The position numbers and the translations under genes are program-made. The notes under the pieces were generated by a model, which worked only from the letters and a program-made list of their open reading frames with translations, ran no database searches and was not told the origin of the DNA. A stretch of DNA of 64,000 nucleotides from DATKNA01 sp963786765. GTDB taxonomy: Bacteria; Actinomycetota; Actinomycetes; Actinomycetales; Kineosporiaceae. Below, one piece after another: positions 18,198 through 26,459 of the stretch (position 1 is the first letter of the stretch; every line of letters begins with the position of its first letter). The DNA lies in assembly GCA_963786765.1 (NCBI GenBank), contig CAWBAJ010000008.1:496001-560000 (forward strand), read 5' to 3'.

Positions 18198-18719
18198 TCA
18201 GAGGCGGTCGAACGCGGGCGCGTAGCGGAACGGACCGCTCGCCGCGTCCCAGGCCGTGAGCGGGCGCACCTGGAAGTGCGGCGCCCACGCCGGCTCGGGC
18301 GGGGTGATCCCCAGCGGCACGGCGAGCACGAAGCCGAAGCGGGCGTAGTAGGCGGGGCTGCCGAGCAGCACCACCTCGGTCGCTCCGAGCGCATCGGCTG
18401 CCGCGAGGACGCCGTGCATCAGCGCCGTGCCGACGCCGTGCCGCTGATGCGCGGGCAGCACTCCCAGCGGCCCGAGGCCGAGCGAGGGCCGTTTCCCGAT
18501 CCCGGCCCGGCTGCAGACGACGTGCCCCACCACTCCCCCACCGTCGCTGCGGTCCGCCTCCGCGACGATCGAGAGGCCCGGCACGACGTCACCGTCGCCC
18601 CGCAGTCCGTCGACCAGGATCGCCTCCGGGGCGACGTCCTGGCCGGGCCGGGCGAAGGCCCGGGCGTGCACCTCGCGGACGGCGTCGGCATCGGCGGGGA
18701 GCTCGCGGCGAAGGATCAC
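18198..18719 (-). CDS. GNAT family N-acetyltransferase
   Basis: A 173-residue acetyltransferase. The acetyl-CoA binding segment is visible as LGPLGVLPAHQRHGVGTALM (about 82-101), followed by ADALGATEVVLLGSPAYYARFGF, the usual strand-helix pattern after the cofactor loop. The substrate is unknown; the YARFGF segment is typical of the YhbS-like subgroup. It is divergent from the TetR gene at 18802, so the operators at 18754-18791 could influence it as well. Confidence 0.85.
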   Translation of the reverse strand: MILRRELPADADAVREVHARAFARPGQDVAPEAILVDGLRGDGDVVPGLSIVAEADRSDGGGVVGHVVCSRAGIGKRPSLGLGPLGVLPAHQRHGVGTALMHGVLAAADALGATEVVLLGSPAYYARFGFVLAVPLGITPPEPAWAPHFQVRPLTAWDAASGPFRYAPAFDRL

Positions 18720-18753
18720 GCTGCCAGTCTGCCCCGCGCTGTGCCCTTTCGGG

Positions 18754-18795
18754 CACTACAGCGGTAGTGCTTTGGCACTACCGCCGTAGTAGAGT
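18754..18795 (+). promoter_or_regulatory. Twin operators and -10 box of the TetR/MDMPI operon
   Basis: Two similar inverted repeats occur 22 bp apart, about two helical turns: CACTACAGCGGTAGTG (18754-18769) and CACTACCGCCGTAGTA (18776-18791). A -10 TAGAGT (18790-18795) overlaps the second one and lies only 6 bases before the TetR ATG, indicating a leaderless transcript controlled by the repressor it encodes. Confidence 0.75.
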
Positions 18796-18801
18796 CCGGG
18801 C

Positions 18802-19383
18802 ATGGCATTCCGACCTCGCCGGCGGGAGCTGCTGCTCGACGCGGCCATCGAGCTGGTCGGCGTCCAGGGCCTGACAGCGCTCACGCATCGGGCCGTCGAT
18901 GCCGCGGCGGGCGTGCCGACGGGCACCGCCTCCAACTACTGGCGCACCCGCCAGGCGCTGCTGGACGCGCTGGTGGACCGCGTCGTCGACCGGGAGCGGG
19001 ACCGGTGGGAGCAGCTGACCCAGGCGACGTTCCCGTCCACCGCGTCGGAGCTCGCGGGGACGCTGGCAGTGCTCGCCAGAGTGGCGACCGGGCCCGACCG
19101 CGCGCTGGTGCTGGCGCGCTACGCGCTGCTGCTCGAGGCCGCCCGGCACGAGGACATCCGCCCGCGGCTCGCCGCGGGGGGCAGGCGCGTCAACGCCCGG
19201 TTCAGGACATGGCTGCGGCTGGTCGGCTCGGCCGACCCCGACCACGACGTGCACGTGATCGCGAACTACTGGACGGGCCTGGTGCTGCACCAGCTCGCAC
19301 TGCCGGATCCGCGGTTCGACCCGACGGACCACCTGACCGCCCTGCTCACGTCATTGATCCAGGCACCCGCGCCCGTCGTCTGA
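18802..19383 (+). CDS. TetR-family transcriptional repressor
   Basis: A 193-residue regulator. The N-terminal helix-turn-helix spans about 8-55 (LLDAAIELVGVQGLTALTHR, then VPTGTASNYWRTRQALLDAL). The remaining helical domain should bind a small molecule. The gene directly precedes an MDMPI-family enzyme gene (24-base gap), so the inducer may be a substrate of that enzyme. Two matched operators overlap its promoter, so it probably represses its own operon. Confidence 0.85.
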   Translation: MAFRPRRRELLLDAAIELVGVQGLTALTHRAVDAAAGVPTGTASNYWRTRQALLDALVDRVVDRERDRWEQLTQATFPSTASELAGTLAVLARVATGPDRALVLARYALLLEAARHEDIRPRLAAGGRRVNARFRTWLRLVGSADPDHDVHVIANYWTGLVLHQLALPDPRFDPTDHLTALLTSLIQAPAPVV

Positions 19384-19407
19384 CCGGGACCCCTCCAGGA
19401 GGCACAG

Positions 19408-20070
19408 ATGCGGAATCCCGACGAGGACCGGGCCTGGCAGGCGATCCGGACCCAGCGGCTCGCGGTCGCCGACCTGCTGGAGAGCCTGGACGCCGGCGAG
19501 TGGCGACATCCGTCGCTGTGCGAGGGCTGGAGCGTGCACGACGTCGCGGCACACCTCACCCTTCAGCAGCTGAGCCTGCTGGACGGCCTCGCCATGTTCG
19601 CCCGGGCGCCCGGCGGCATGAACCGCGTGATCCGGGAGGCCGCCCGCCGGCAGGCGGCGCGAACCCCGCGGGAGGACATCGTGGCGCGGATCCGTGCGAG
19701 CGCCGAGAGCCGGCGGCACAACGTGGGCGTCACCCATCGCGAGACGCTGATCGACGCGCTCGTCCACGGCCAGGACATCGCCCGTCCACTGGGGCGGGTG
19801 CTCCCGATAGCGCCCGACGCCGGCGCGCTCGCCGCCGACCGGGTCTGGAGCAAGGGCTGGCCCTTCCACCCGCGACGCCGCCTCGCGGGCCTGCGGCTGG
19901 TGGCGACGGACGCCGAATGGGCAGCCGGCGCCGGGCCGGAGATCCGCGGGTCGGTGGGCGATCTTCTGCTCGTCCTGACCGGCCGGGGCGCCGCCGCGTC
20001 GGGGGACCTCGACGGCGACGGCGTGCCGGAGCTGCGGCGGCGGCTGCCGCTCGCTACGTCCCCCGGATGA
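19408..20070 (+). CDS. Maleylpyruvate isomerase family mycothiol-dependent enzyme (DinB-like)
   Basis: A 220-residue protein with the MDMPI N-terminal metal-binding domain of the DinB fold: LCEGWSVHDVAAHLTLQQ (about 36-53) gives the first histidines, and HRETLIDALVHGQDIARPLG (about 110-129) the later one. Family members use mycothiol as thiol cofactor for isomerisation or conjugation, which marks the organism as an actinomycete. The specific substrate is unknown. AGGAGG precedes the ATG. Co-transcription with the TetR gene is likely. The 3' end overlaps the convergent secreted-protein gene by 17 bases. Confidence 0.82.
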   Translation: MRNPDEDRAWQAIRTQRLAVADLLESLDAGEWRHPSLCEGWSVHDVAAHLTLQQLSLLDGLAMFARAPGGMNRVIREAARRQAARTPREDIVARIRASAESRRHNVGVTHRETLIDALVHGQDIARPLGRVLPIAPDAGALAADRVWSKGWPFHPRRRLAGLRLVATDAEWAAGAGPEIRGSVGDLLLVLTGRGAAASGDLDGDGVPELRRRLPLATSPG

Positions 20071-21142
20071 CGAACGTGTGGGACCTGGCGGACGCGAAAT
20101 TCTGCTGCGCCGGCAGGCTGACGCGGTAGCGATTGCGCCCCTGCAGGGGCGTCGCCAGCAGCGTGAAACGGCCGTTGGACCGGATCGTGCTCTCGCTCAC
20201 CGTTCGCCAATGCCTCCCCACGCGCCTCTGGAGGTTCACCCGGACGCGAGGGCTCGAGTCCCAGCTCCCGAGGGCGGATGCGAGGGCGCGGCCGTCGATC
20301 GTGACGCTCGTGCCGGAACCGGCAGAGGTCGTCGCCGGCGTCGCCGTCACCTCGGGCTTCACGACGACCGAGGTGAAGGCCATCGAGTAGGACGGCCACG
20401 CGTCGTAGAAGCCGGGTGCGCTGATCGGCATGTCGGCGACGACGGAGCGGGGATCGGTCAGCGTCAGCCGACGGACGACCCTGCCGTGGGCGTCGGTGTT
20501 GGCGGCGCACTCCCCACACGGGCCGAGCGAGCCGCCGTCGTCCGTGATCGAGATCCAGCGCGTGGTGACCGGCGCCCGGGTGTCCTCGTACGAGGCCCGC
20601 ACGGTGACGGTCACGTCGCGAGCGGGGTACACCAGCGGTTCCGGGGCCACGCTGATCCGCAGGCGCGGCCGGTGGGTGCCCGTGACGGTGAGCGCGGCGT
20701 CCGGCAGGTCGAAGGTGCGCGGGTCGCCGTAGAAGCCGCTGCCGAGGACGACGGCACCGACGCGCCAGGGCCCGTCGGCCGTGGAGGGGACCGGGACGAC
20801 GGCCTGGTACGTGCGCACCCCACCGCTGTCGCCGACGCACGACAGGGGCGCGATCAAGGCCCGCGCGGCCGAGCGGTCCCACATCTGGGTGCTCGTGCGG
20901 GTGAGGCTGACGCCGCCGGCGCTCCCCGGGCAGGCTCCGGGGTACCCGCTCGCGGTGACCGTGACGGACACCGGGACGGTGTCGAGGCCGCTGACGCTGA
21001 CCTTGTCGGTCGAGAGCGCGACCGAGGTCAGCGCGGGCCCGGTGTCCCCCGCCTCCCGGGCAGGTGGCACGGCGGACGCCGGCAGCGGCAGGGCCAGGAC
21101 GGCCGCCACAGCGGCCCCCAGCAGCACGGTCGCACGCCTCAT
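20054..21142 (-). CDS. Secreted beta-sandwich-like protein of unknown function
   Basis: A 362-residue predicted secreted protein. It starts with a basic n-region (MRRATVLLG), a hydrophobic core and an ASA cleavage site near residue 26. The mature part is rich in Thr, Ser and Val with repeated beta-strand-like stretches (VPVSVTVTASGYPG, VTVTVRASYEDTRAP, RVRVNLQRRVGRHWRTVSES), consistent with Ig-like or calcium-free beta-sandwich modules. Four cysteines could form disulfides. GAGGAGAGG lies 4 bases before the ATG, deciding the start over an upstream GTG. No catalytic motif is seen. Confidence 0.72.
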   Translation of the reverse strand: MRRATVLLGAAVAAVLALPLPASAVPPAREAGDTGPALTSVALSTDKVSVSGLDTVPVSVTVTASGYPGACPGSAGGVSLTRTSTQMWDRSAARALIAPLSCVGDSGGVRTYQAVVPVPSTADGPWRVGAVVLGSGFYGDPRTFDLPDAALTVTGTHRPRLRISVAPEPLVYPARDVTVTVRASYEDTRAPVTTRWISITDDGGSLGPCGECAANTDAHGRVVRRLTLTDPRSVVADMPISAPGFYDAWPSYSMAFTSVVVKPEVTATPATTSAGSGTSVTIDGRALASALGSWDSSPRVRVNLQRRVGRHWRTVSESTIRSNGRFTLLATPLQGRNRYRVSLPAQQNFASARSHTFVIRGT

Positions 21143-21216
21143 GACACCTCTCCTCGGGCCCAGTACGGGAGCCCAGGCTGGATGACGTGCGGCCGCGGCA
21201 CCCACCGCGACACGCG

Positions 21217-21804
21217 TCAGGGGGCAGAACGGGGGAGGGTGAGCGCCCGGTCGAGGACCTCGGGCAGGGACGACGACGGGTCCTCCATCCAGTGCTGGAC
21301 GGCCACGCGCGTCGTCGTCAGCAGGCGGGCTGCGAGGAGGCGGGCCCGCAGGGCGCGGTCGGCGTCCGCGGGCAGTCGGTCGGCGACGAGGTCGGCCAGG
21401 GCTCGTTCGGCATCCGCGTACTGCGCCACCTGCCGGGCCAGCAGCGAGGGGTGGCGGCGGAGCAGCCGCACCTGCGCCAGCCAGCCGGGATCGCTGGTGT
21501 CGCCGGCGACGAGTTCACGGGCGGCCGTCGCGAGCGCCTGCTCGGGCTGCTCGCCGGGCGGCCGCTCGCGCACCAGGTCGAGCAGGCGGCGAAGGCGGAC
21601 CTGGTCGCTGTGGAGCAGGGCCTCTTCCTTGTTGGCGAAGTAGTTGGAGAACGTCCGCCGGGAGACGTCGGCGGCGTCCGCGATCGCCTCGACCGTGAGC
21701 CCCTCGAGGCCGTGCTCCACCGCGAGGCGGACGGCGGCCTCGTGCAGGGCCTGCCGCGTCGCCTCCTTCTTCCGCTCGCGCAGGCCGAGGGTGGGCGCGC
21801 TCAT
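21217..21804 (-). CDS. TetR-family transcriptional regulator
   Basis: A 195-residue regulator with a clear N-terminal helix-turn-helix: RERKKEATRQALHEAAVRLA, then TVEAIADAADVSRRTFSNYF (about 35-54), the AcrR/TetR recognition helix. The C-terminal domain resembles the MftR-like group found in actinomycetes (LRRHPSLLARQVAQYADAE). The start ATG at 21804 was preferred over an upstream in-frame start that would cover the operator. A palindromic site 46-62 bases upstream suggests autoregulation. No enzyme partner is directly downstream. Confidence 0.83.
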   Translation of the reverse strand: MSAPTLGLRERKKEATRQALHEAAVRLAVEHGLEGLTVEAIADAADVSRRTFSNYFANKEEALLHSDQVRLRRLLDLVRERPPGEQPEQALATAARELVAGDTSDPGWLAQVRLLRRHPSLLARQVAQYADAERALADLVADRLPADADRALRARLLAARLLTTTRVAVQHWMEDPSSSLPEVLDRALTLPRSAP

Positions 21805-21849
21805 CCCCGCCAGGGTACGACACGCCGGAAAAGGTTGCACGGGAGCAAA

Positions 21850-21866
21850 GTTGCCCACTGGGCAAC
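21850..21866. promoter_or_regulatory. Operator-like palindrome upstream of the TetR gene
   Basis: GTTGCCCACTGGGCAAC is a perfect inverted repeat with 8-bp arms and one central base. It lies in the 82-base gap between the TetR gene and the end of the SGNH hydrolase gene, where the TetR promoter must be. The related TTGC sequence recurs 10-15 bases away (GGTTGCACG). Confidence 0.65.
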
Positions 21867-21886
21867 GACTACAACTTGCGGGATTC

Positions 21887-22810
21887 TTAACCCCAGTAGG
21901 ACGCCGCCCACGTGGTGTTCGCCAGAACGGCCTCGCCGCTCGCGTTCGGGTGGAAGTAGTCGAGCGCGCTCACTTGACTGGAGGAGAACACGACGTCGAA
22001 GGTCGCGAGATCGTCCCAGCGGCAGAAGGCGCTGTAATTGGCACTGCCGCAGACACTCGCCAGCACCGTGTTGAACTCCTTCTCCCGGGCCAGAACCGTC
22101 TGGCGCTGCGACTCCGTGTTCGACCCGGAGAGCATGGACTGACAGATCTTGGCGCTGGCCCAGACCAGCCGGGCCGCAGGATTGCCGTGCAGCGTCGACC
22201 AGAGCTGGTAGACGTCAGCGATACTGCTGACGAACACCAGGGCGTTCGGCGCCTTCCAGTGCACGTTGAAGAGCGTGTTCCAGAACTGGCTCTCGAAGGT
22301 CGACGTCGGCGTCATGGTCGAGGTGGAGCTCGTGCAGACGTCGTTCGCCCCGAGCAGGATTGTCACGTACCGGACGTCGGACGGCAGATTTCCCGCCTGG
22401 GTGGGGCCGGAGGACATCTTGGCCCCGGTGACCGCGAGGTTGGCAGCATGGCCACTGATCGCGGAATTCAGCTTCACCAGGTGCTCGTAATGACTCGTGA
22501 TCGTGTCGCTGTCCGAGCCCGTGGACCACGACTTCCCGGGGTGGTCCGCGTAGGAGCAGCACACGTCGTGGGCGCGCGTGATCGAGTCACCGAGCGCCCC
22601 CATGCTGGCGGGGTAGGCAGGCGCGGCAACTGCTGCCGTCGTCGTCGACCCGATTCCCGCGATCACCATGGTCGCCAGCGCCGCCATCCCAGCAGCGATC
22701 TGCGTCCGCCCATCGTTTCCCCCACCCTCTGCAGCCGCATGGTCCCCCGCGCCATTGGACGGTAAACCGGGGCGGCCGCGGTCGGAAAGGGATCGGAGGG
22801 CAACAACCAC
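21887..22810 (-). CDS. Secreted SGNH/GDSL-type hydrolase
   Basis: An extracellular esterase/lipase-like protein of the SGNH fold. Block I is MGALGDSITRA with the catalytic Ser; the block III Asn is in LLGANDVC; the C-terminal block V Asp/His pair is in SALDYFHPNASGEA. A hydrophobic signal region (AAGMAALATMVIAGIGSTTT) ends near AVAAPAYP. The start is uncertain: GTG 22810 gives a long polar N-terminus, ATG 22687 leaves almost no basic n-region. A better-looking ATG with GGTGGGGGAAAC in front exists in another frame about 24 bases upstream of 22687, so one missing base near the start is possible. Confidence 0.78.
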   Translation of the reverse strand: MVVALRSLSDRGRPGLPSNGAGDHAAAEGGGNDGRTQIAAGMAALATMVIAGIGSTTTAAVAAPAYPASMGALGDSITRAHDVCCSYADHPGKSWSTGSDSDTITSHYEHLVKLNSAISGHAANLAVTGAKMSSGPTQAGNLPSDVRYVTILLGANDVCTSSTSTMTPTSTFESQFWNTLFNVHWKAPNALVFVSSIADVYQLWSTLHGNPAARLVWASAKICQSMLSGSNTESQRQTVLAREKEFNTVLASVCGSANYSAFCRWDDLATFDVVFSSSQVSALDYFHPNASGEAVLANTTWAASYWG

Positions 22811-22846
22811 GCAGCGACCGCTTCGGGGGACGCCGCCCAGCGCCGG

Positions 22847-23294
22847 TCAGGCGCTCGTCGCGCCGACCGCCTCCCTGATCTGGTCGATGGCCTCGGCCTC
22901 GCCGGGGCTCACGACCTGGTCGTCCTCCCGGTGGGCGTTCGCGACCTTGTCCGCGACGGCCAGGATGAAGCCCCGGTACCCGTCGAGCTCCTCGGGCGTG
23001 GCCTTGCCCTGGACGAGTGCGACCGCGGCGCGCAGACGCTCGCACGCCCTCGTTCCGGAACGCCTCCGGCGAGGAGTACTTGGGGCGTTCCACCTTGGGC
23101 TTGGCGGCCACGATCTCGTCCAGCAACTCGCTCTGCCCGTGCCCGGCCCGCGCCTCCGCGTAGGCCTTGGACATCGCGAACGTCTCCCGGAACATCCCCC
23201 CGCTGGCCGCCGTGACGACGATCATGCCTGCGGTCGTGGGGCCGGCGAGCACAGTGGTCCACTCATCCGGCGTGAAAGCGTCTCGTGTCGTCAT
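22847..23294 (-). pseudogene. Hypothetical protein with a single-base frameshift
   Basis: The ATG at 23294 follows GGAGGAGC. About 80 residues read normally (TPDEWTTVLAGPTTAGMIVV, then KPKVERPKYSSPEAFRNE). After that the coding-quality sequence switches frame at 23047-23049 and continues as CERLRAAVALVQGKATPEEL and on to GEAEAIDQIREAVGATSA. Removing one base from the CCC run (plus strand) gives a normal protein of about 148 residues, soluble and helical. I do not recognise the family. Confidence 0.7.
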
Positions 23295-23409
23295 CGCTGC
23301 TCCTCCTCGGGCCGACGAATCTCGTGAGGAGCCTCCAGGCGGCGCCGGGGCACCGTCATCACCCCTGGCGAGGGGTACGTACTCGATGAAGCCCTCGGTA
23401 CCGTGAGGC

Positions 23410-24117
23410 ATGGTGGCACCGAGAGCCTCGGCACGGGGGCCGCGGGACCCGCTCCGTGCCCGCGCGGCCCACCTGCCCACCCCGCGGACGTCATGGATCG
23501 TGCTCCTGCTGTCCGTGGGCGTGATCGTGGTCTCCGGGTGGCTGGCGGGCCGGCCAGGTGCACACGAGGCGCAGACCGCGCTCGTCGTCTGGTTCAACCA
23601 CCCGCCACAGCCCCTCGGCGCGCTGTTCGCGCTCGTGAACCCGCTGTTCCGGCCCGTGCCCCTGATCCTGCTGGCGGTGGTGCTGGCGGGCTGGGTGCTG
23701 ATTCCTGCCACGGCTGGGCGTCGCCTCGAATGCCTGCGTGCGCTGGGCGGCGCGCTGGTCGTCGCGGAGCTCCTCGCGCAGACGCTCAAGCGGGTCGTGG
23801 ACCAGCCCCGGCCGACGGCCGTGATCCCCGGCCTCGACGTCCACGGCTATCCCCAGGACCCCTGGGGACGCGCCTTCCCGTCGGCGCACACGGCACTGAC
23901 CGTTGCTGCCGTCGCGGCGCTCTGGCCCTGGATGAGCCGAGCGCAGCGGGCCGTCGGCCTCGCTCTCGCCGTGCTCGTGCCACTCAACCGGATCTACATC
24001 GGCGCCCACTGGCCCCTGGACATCGTCGGCGGGGCGGCCGTCGGGCTGCTCGCGGCGGCCCTGACCTGGATCGTCGCGGCTCGGTGGCCGCTCGAGCGCC
24101 CGGTCCCGCCGCCCTGA
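23410..24117 (+). CDS. PAP2-superfamily membrane phosphatase
   Basis: A 235-residue integral membrane phosphatase with about five to six hydrophobic segments. The three phosphatase blocks are present: KRVVDQPRP (127-135), PSAH (157-160) and the NR...H...D block (N193-R194, H200, D204). The usual Ser/Arg of the third block is NR here, a mild variant. It probably hydrolyses a lipid phosphate or pyrophosphate such as undecaprenyl pyrophosphate or phosphatidate on the outer face. The gene stands alone between two minus-strand genes. Confidence 0.85.
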   Translation: MVAPRASARGPRDPLRARAAHLPTPRTSWIVLLLSVGVIVVSGWLAGRPGAHEAQTALVVWFNHPPQPLGALFALVNPLFRPVPLILLAVVLAGWVLIPATAGRRLECLRALGGALVVAELLAQTLKRVVDQPRPTAVIPGLDVHGYPQDPWGRAFPSAHTALTVAAVAALWPWMSRAQRAVGLALAVLVPLNRIYIGAHWPLDIVGGAAVGLLAAALTWIVAARWPLERPVPPP

Positions 24118-24119
24118 CG

Positions 24120-24596
24120 CTACCGGCCTGAGCCGGCAGGTTCCCCTCGCCCTTGGAGCAGCGCCTCCAGCGCGCGGCGGTCGTCGGCGCCGAGCCAGGT
24201 CTCCTCCAACGGGCGGCCTCCCGCGCGCTCGATCGCCGCCGTCAGTGGCGCGGCCCACAGGTGCTCGATCAGGGCGACGGCTCCTCTCGAGCCCGGCGGG
24301 ATGGCCGCCAGGGACCACAACGCGCTGTCGTCGCCGGGGTCCCCGCCCTGGTCGGCGTCCGGCTCCCTGCCCTCGCCCGCGCTGAGCAGCGCCGCGGCCA
24401 CGGACCCGAGATCGGGAGGGAAGCCCTCGGGCATGGGAACGGAGTCGAAGGTGCCGTCCTCGGCGCGGGACACGAGCAGCACGTCGACGAGCCGGACGAC
24501 GCCCGCGCCGCCCAACCGCTCGAACTCCGCCAGCACCTCGCCGGAGAACGTGGGGTGGTCGAAGCCGACCACCAGCACCTGGACGGGTCCCATCAC
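24120..24596 (-). CDS. DUF6325 family protein
   Basis: A 158-residue soluble acidic protein. The opening GPVQVLVVGFDHPTFSGEVL and the following GVVRLVDVLLVSRAEDGTFD match my memory of DUF6325, a family with no known function that is found in actinomycetes and often co-transcribed with a SHOCT-domain gene, as here (4-base ATGA overlap). The middle is Asp/Gly-rich; the C-terminal helix RRALEALLQGRGE ends the protein. Confidence 0.75.
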   Translation of the reverse strand: MMGPVQVLVVGFDHPTFSGEVLAEFERLGGAGVVRLVDVLLVSRAEDGTFDSVPMPEGFPPDLGSVAAALLSAGEGREPDADQGGDPGDDSALWSLAAIPPGSRGAVALIEHLWAAPLTAAIERAGGRPLEETWLGADDRRALEALLQGRGEPAGSGR

Positions 24597-24895
24597 AAAC
24601 CTGCCCTCGAACGGAAGTCGTCGAACTCGCGCGGCGTGATCACGCTGGTGTCGCGCAGGTAGGTCAGGGCGTCGAGCACGGCTTGCGGTGTCCTCTGGTT
24701 CCGCAGCGGAGCCGGCGGCGCCATCGGAGCGGGCTGCCTCGTGGCAGCAGGCGGCGGCGGAGCCGCGGGGGGCGACGAGGCGCGTCGGGCGGCGTCCTGG
24801 ATGCCGTAGACGTGGGCAGGGGTGAGCCGGCCTCCGTAGTACGGCACGGCCCCGGTCATCCCGTTGCGCTTCAGCTGCCGTGGAACCAACAGCAT
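24593..24895 (-). CDS. SHOCT-domain small protein
   Basis: A 100-residue protein with a short basic N-terminus, a Pro/Ala-rich middle (about 35-68) and a C-terminal SHOCT-like helix pair (QAVLDALTYLRDTSVITPRE, then FDDFRSRAGL). SHOCT modules are short oligomerisation segments. GAGGAGG upstream of ATG 24895 sets the start. It overlaps the DUF6325 gene, so the two products probably act together, possibly as a membrane or envelope stress pair; this is inference from context. Confidence 0.75.
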   Translation of the reverse strand: MLLVPRQLKRNGMTGAVPYYGGRLTPAHVYGIQDAARRASSPPAAPPPPAATRQPAPMAPPAPLRNQRTPQAVLDALTYLRDTSVITPREFDDFRSRAGL

Positions 24896-25098
24896 GATCG
24901 AACCTCCTCGCCCGCGGTCTCCCGCCGTCGTCAGGAGCGTGCCGGGAGTGTCGCCGGCGGACATCGCCCGCGCCGGATGACCCGACGGCTCCCCGGAACG
25001 TCCCGACTCGTCCTGCTCACGTCCCCCTGGAGAGCTGCCGATGGGGAAAGGGGTCCGTGTGGCCGTGGCCCTCGGTCGGAGGGAGGCGAGCGGTCGGG

Positions 25099-26430
25099 AT
25101 GAGCGACGGGCTGCCGACCTGCCGACGACGCTCCCGCGTTCGCCTTCCTCTTCGCCGGTGGCGGGGTCACGGCGCGGCCCTGGCCGTCGTCAGCGCTCTG
25201 CTGTTCACGTCGATGGCGGTGCAGCAGTCGACGTCCGCGGCGTTCACCGCCAGCACCAGCACGCCCGCGAACTACACCGCCGGCACCGTGGTGCTGTCCG
25301 ACGACGACGCGGGCAGCGCCCTGTTCAGCTTCAGCAACAGCATCCCCGGGGACACCCAGGCGAAATGCGTCACCGTCGCCTATTCCGGCACCGTGGGAGC
25401 GAACGTCCGGCTGTACGCGGACACGGCCGGCGCGGCGGCGGCCTATCTGACCCTGAAGATCACTCGGGGGTCGTTCGCGGCCGCTCCGGGCGGCGGATCG
25501 TGCACGGGATTCACCCCGGACGTCGCCGACTACGCCGGCAAGGGCGGCGGCATCATCTACAACGCCACCCTGTCCAGCTTCCCCACGGACTGGCCGGGTG
25601 GCCTGGTCGACCCCTCCACTACCACGAGCCCGGAGGCGGAAGGGTGGACCGCGGGCGAGAGCCATGCCTACAAGCTCGAGCTGACGACGGCCGACGACAC
25701 CAACGGCCAGGGCACGACGGCCACCACGACCCTCACCTGGGAGGCCCACAACACCTCGGCGGCCTCTGCCCGCTATGCGGGCATCGTGCTCGAGGACAAC
25801 CCGGTCAGCTACTGGCGCCTGGGTGAGACCACCGGCACCACGGCCGTGGACCAGACCGGGCGAAACCCGGGCATCTACCAGAACGGCACGGTCCTCGGTC
25901 GTCCGGGCGGGATCAACGGGGACACCGACCGGGCCGCCGGCTTCGACGGCGTCAACGACCGGGTGAAGATCCCGGCCGCGGCATCCCTGAACATCGGATC
26001 AAGGATGACCTTGGAGGCATGGGTCAAGTACGCCAGCTCGACCGGGACCGGTCCGATCCTGGAGTACAACACGGGCAGCGGTCCCCAGGTCCACCTGTGG
26101 CGGTTTCCGACCCGGGACCAGCTCTACGTGAACCTGGTCGACTCCGCCGGCGCGACCCACTCGTTCAGCACGGCCGCCCTGCTCACGCCGGGCGCCTGGC
26201 ACCACGTGGCCGTCACGTACGACGGGACGACCGCGCGGCTCTACGTGGACGGCGCCCAGGGAGCGTCGACAGCCTTCGCGTCCGTCGCTCTGGGCACCAG
26301 CGCGGACCTCTACATCTCGGCACGACCCAGCAACAACAGCTACGCACAGCAGGACGTCGACGAGGCCGCGGTGTACGCGAGCGCGTTGAGCGCGAGCCGG
26401 ATCGCGGCGCACTACAACGCCGGGCACTGA
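25099..26430 (+). CDS. Secreted protein: camelysin/TasA-like N-terminus plus LamG domain
   Basis: A 443-residue predicted exported protein. A basic n-region and hydrophobic segment (about 20-45) lead to SAAFTASTSTPANYTAGTV, the pattern of SipW-type, TasA/CalY-related secreted proteins. The second half (about 235-443) is a LamG/concanavalin-like module starting DNPVSYWRLGE and containing RMTLEAWVKYASSTG, GAWHHVAVTYDGTTARLYVD and QQDVDEAAVYASALSASRI. It likely sits outside the cell and binds carbohydrate or matrix. It is the first of three related genes. SD GGAGGCGAG fixes the start. Confidence 0.82.
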   Translation: MSDGLPTCRRRSRVRLPLRRWRGHGAALAVVSALLFTSMAVQQSTSAAFTASTSTPANYTAGTVVLSDDDAGSALFSFSNSIPGDTQAKCVTVAYSGTVGANVRLYADTAGAAAAYLTLKITRGSFAAAPGGGSCTGFTPDVADYAGKGGGIIYNATLSSFPTDWPGGLVDPSTTTSPEAEGWTAGESHAYKLELTTADDTNGQGTTATTTLTWEAHNTSAASARYAGIVLEDNPVSYWRLGETTGTTAVDQTGRNPGIYQNGTVLGRPGGINGDTDRAAGFDGVNDRVKIPAAASLNIGSRMTLEAWVKYASSTGTGPILEYNTGSGPQVHLWRFPTRDQLYVNLVDSAGATHSFSTAALLTPGAWHHVAVTYDGTTARLYVDGAQGASTAFASVALGTSADLYISARPSNNSYAQQDVDEAAVYASALSASRIAAHYNAGH

Positions 26431-26437
26431 GCGCGGC

Positions 26438-26459
26438 GACCCCGCACCACCGCGGGGTC
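26438..26459. terminator. Bidirectional terminator between convergent LamG genes
   Basis: Perfect 8-bp stem GACCCCGC / GCGGGGTC (26438-26445 and 26452-26459) with a 6-base loop. It lies in the 27-base gap between the first (+) and second (-) LamG genes and touches the stop codon of the second. Confidence 0.7.

Noticed and set aside
23354..23378. SigB-type promoter for the PAP2 gene (GGGTAC at 23373-23378)
   Set aside because: The region 14-16 bases upstream does not resemble GTTT, so the match is likely chance.
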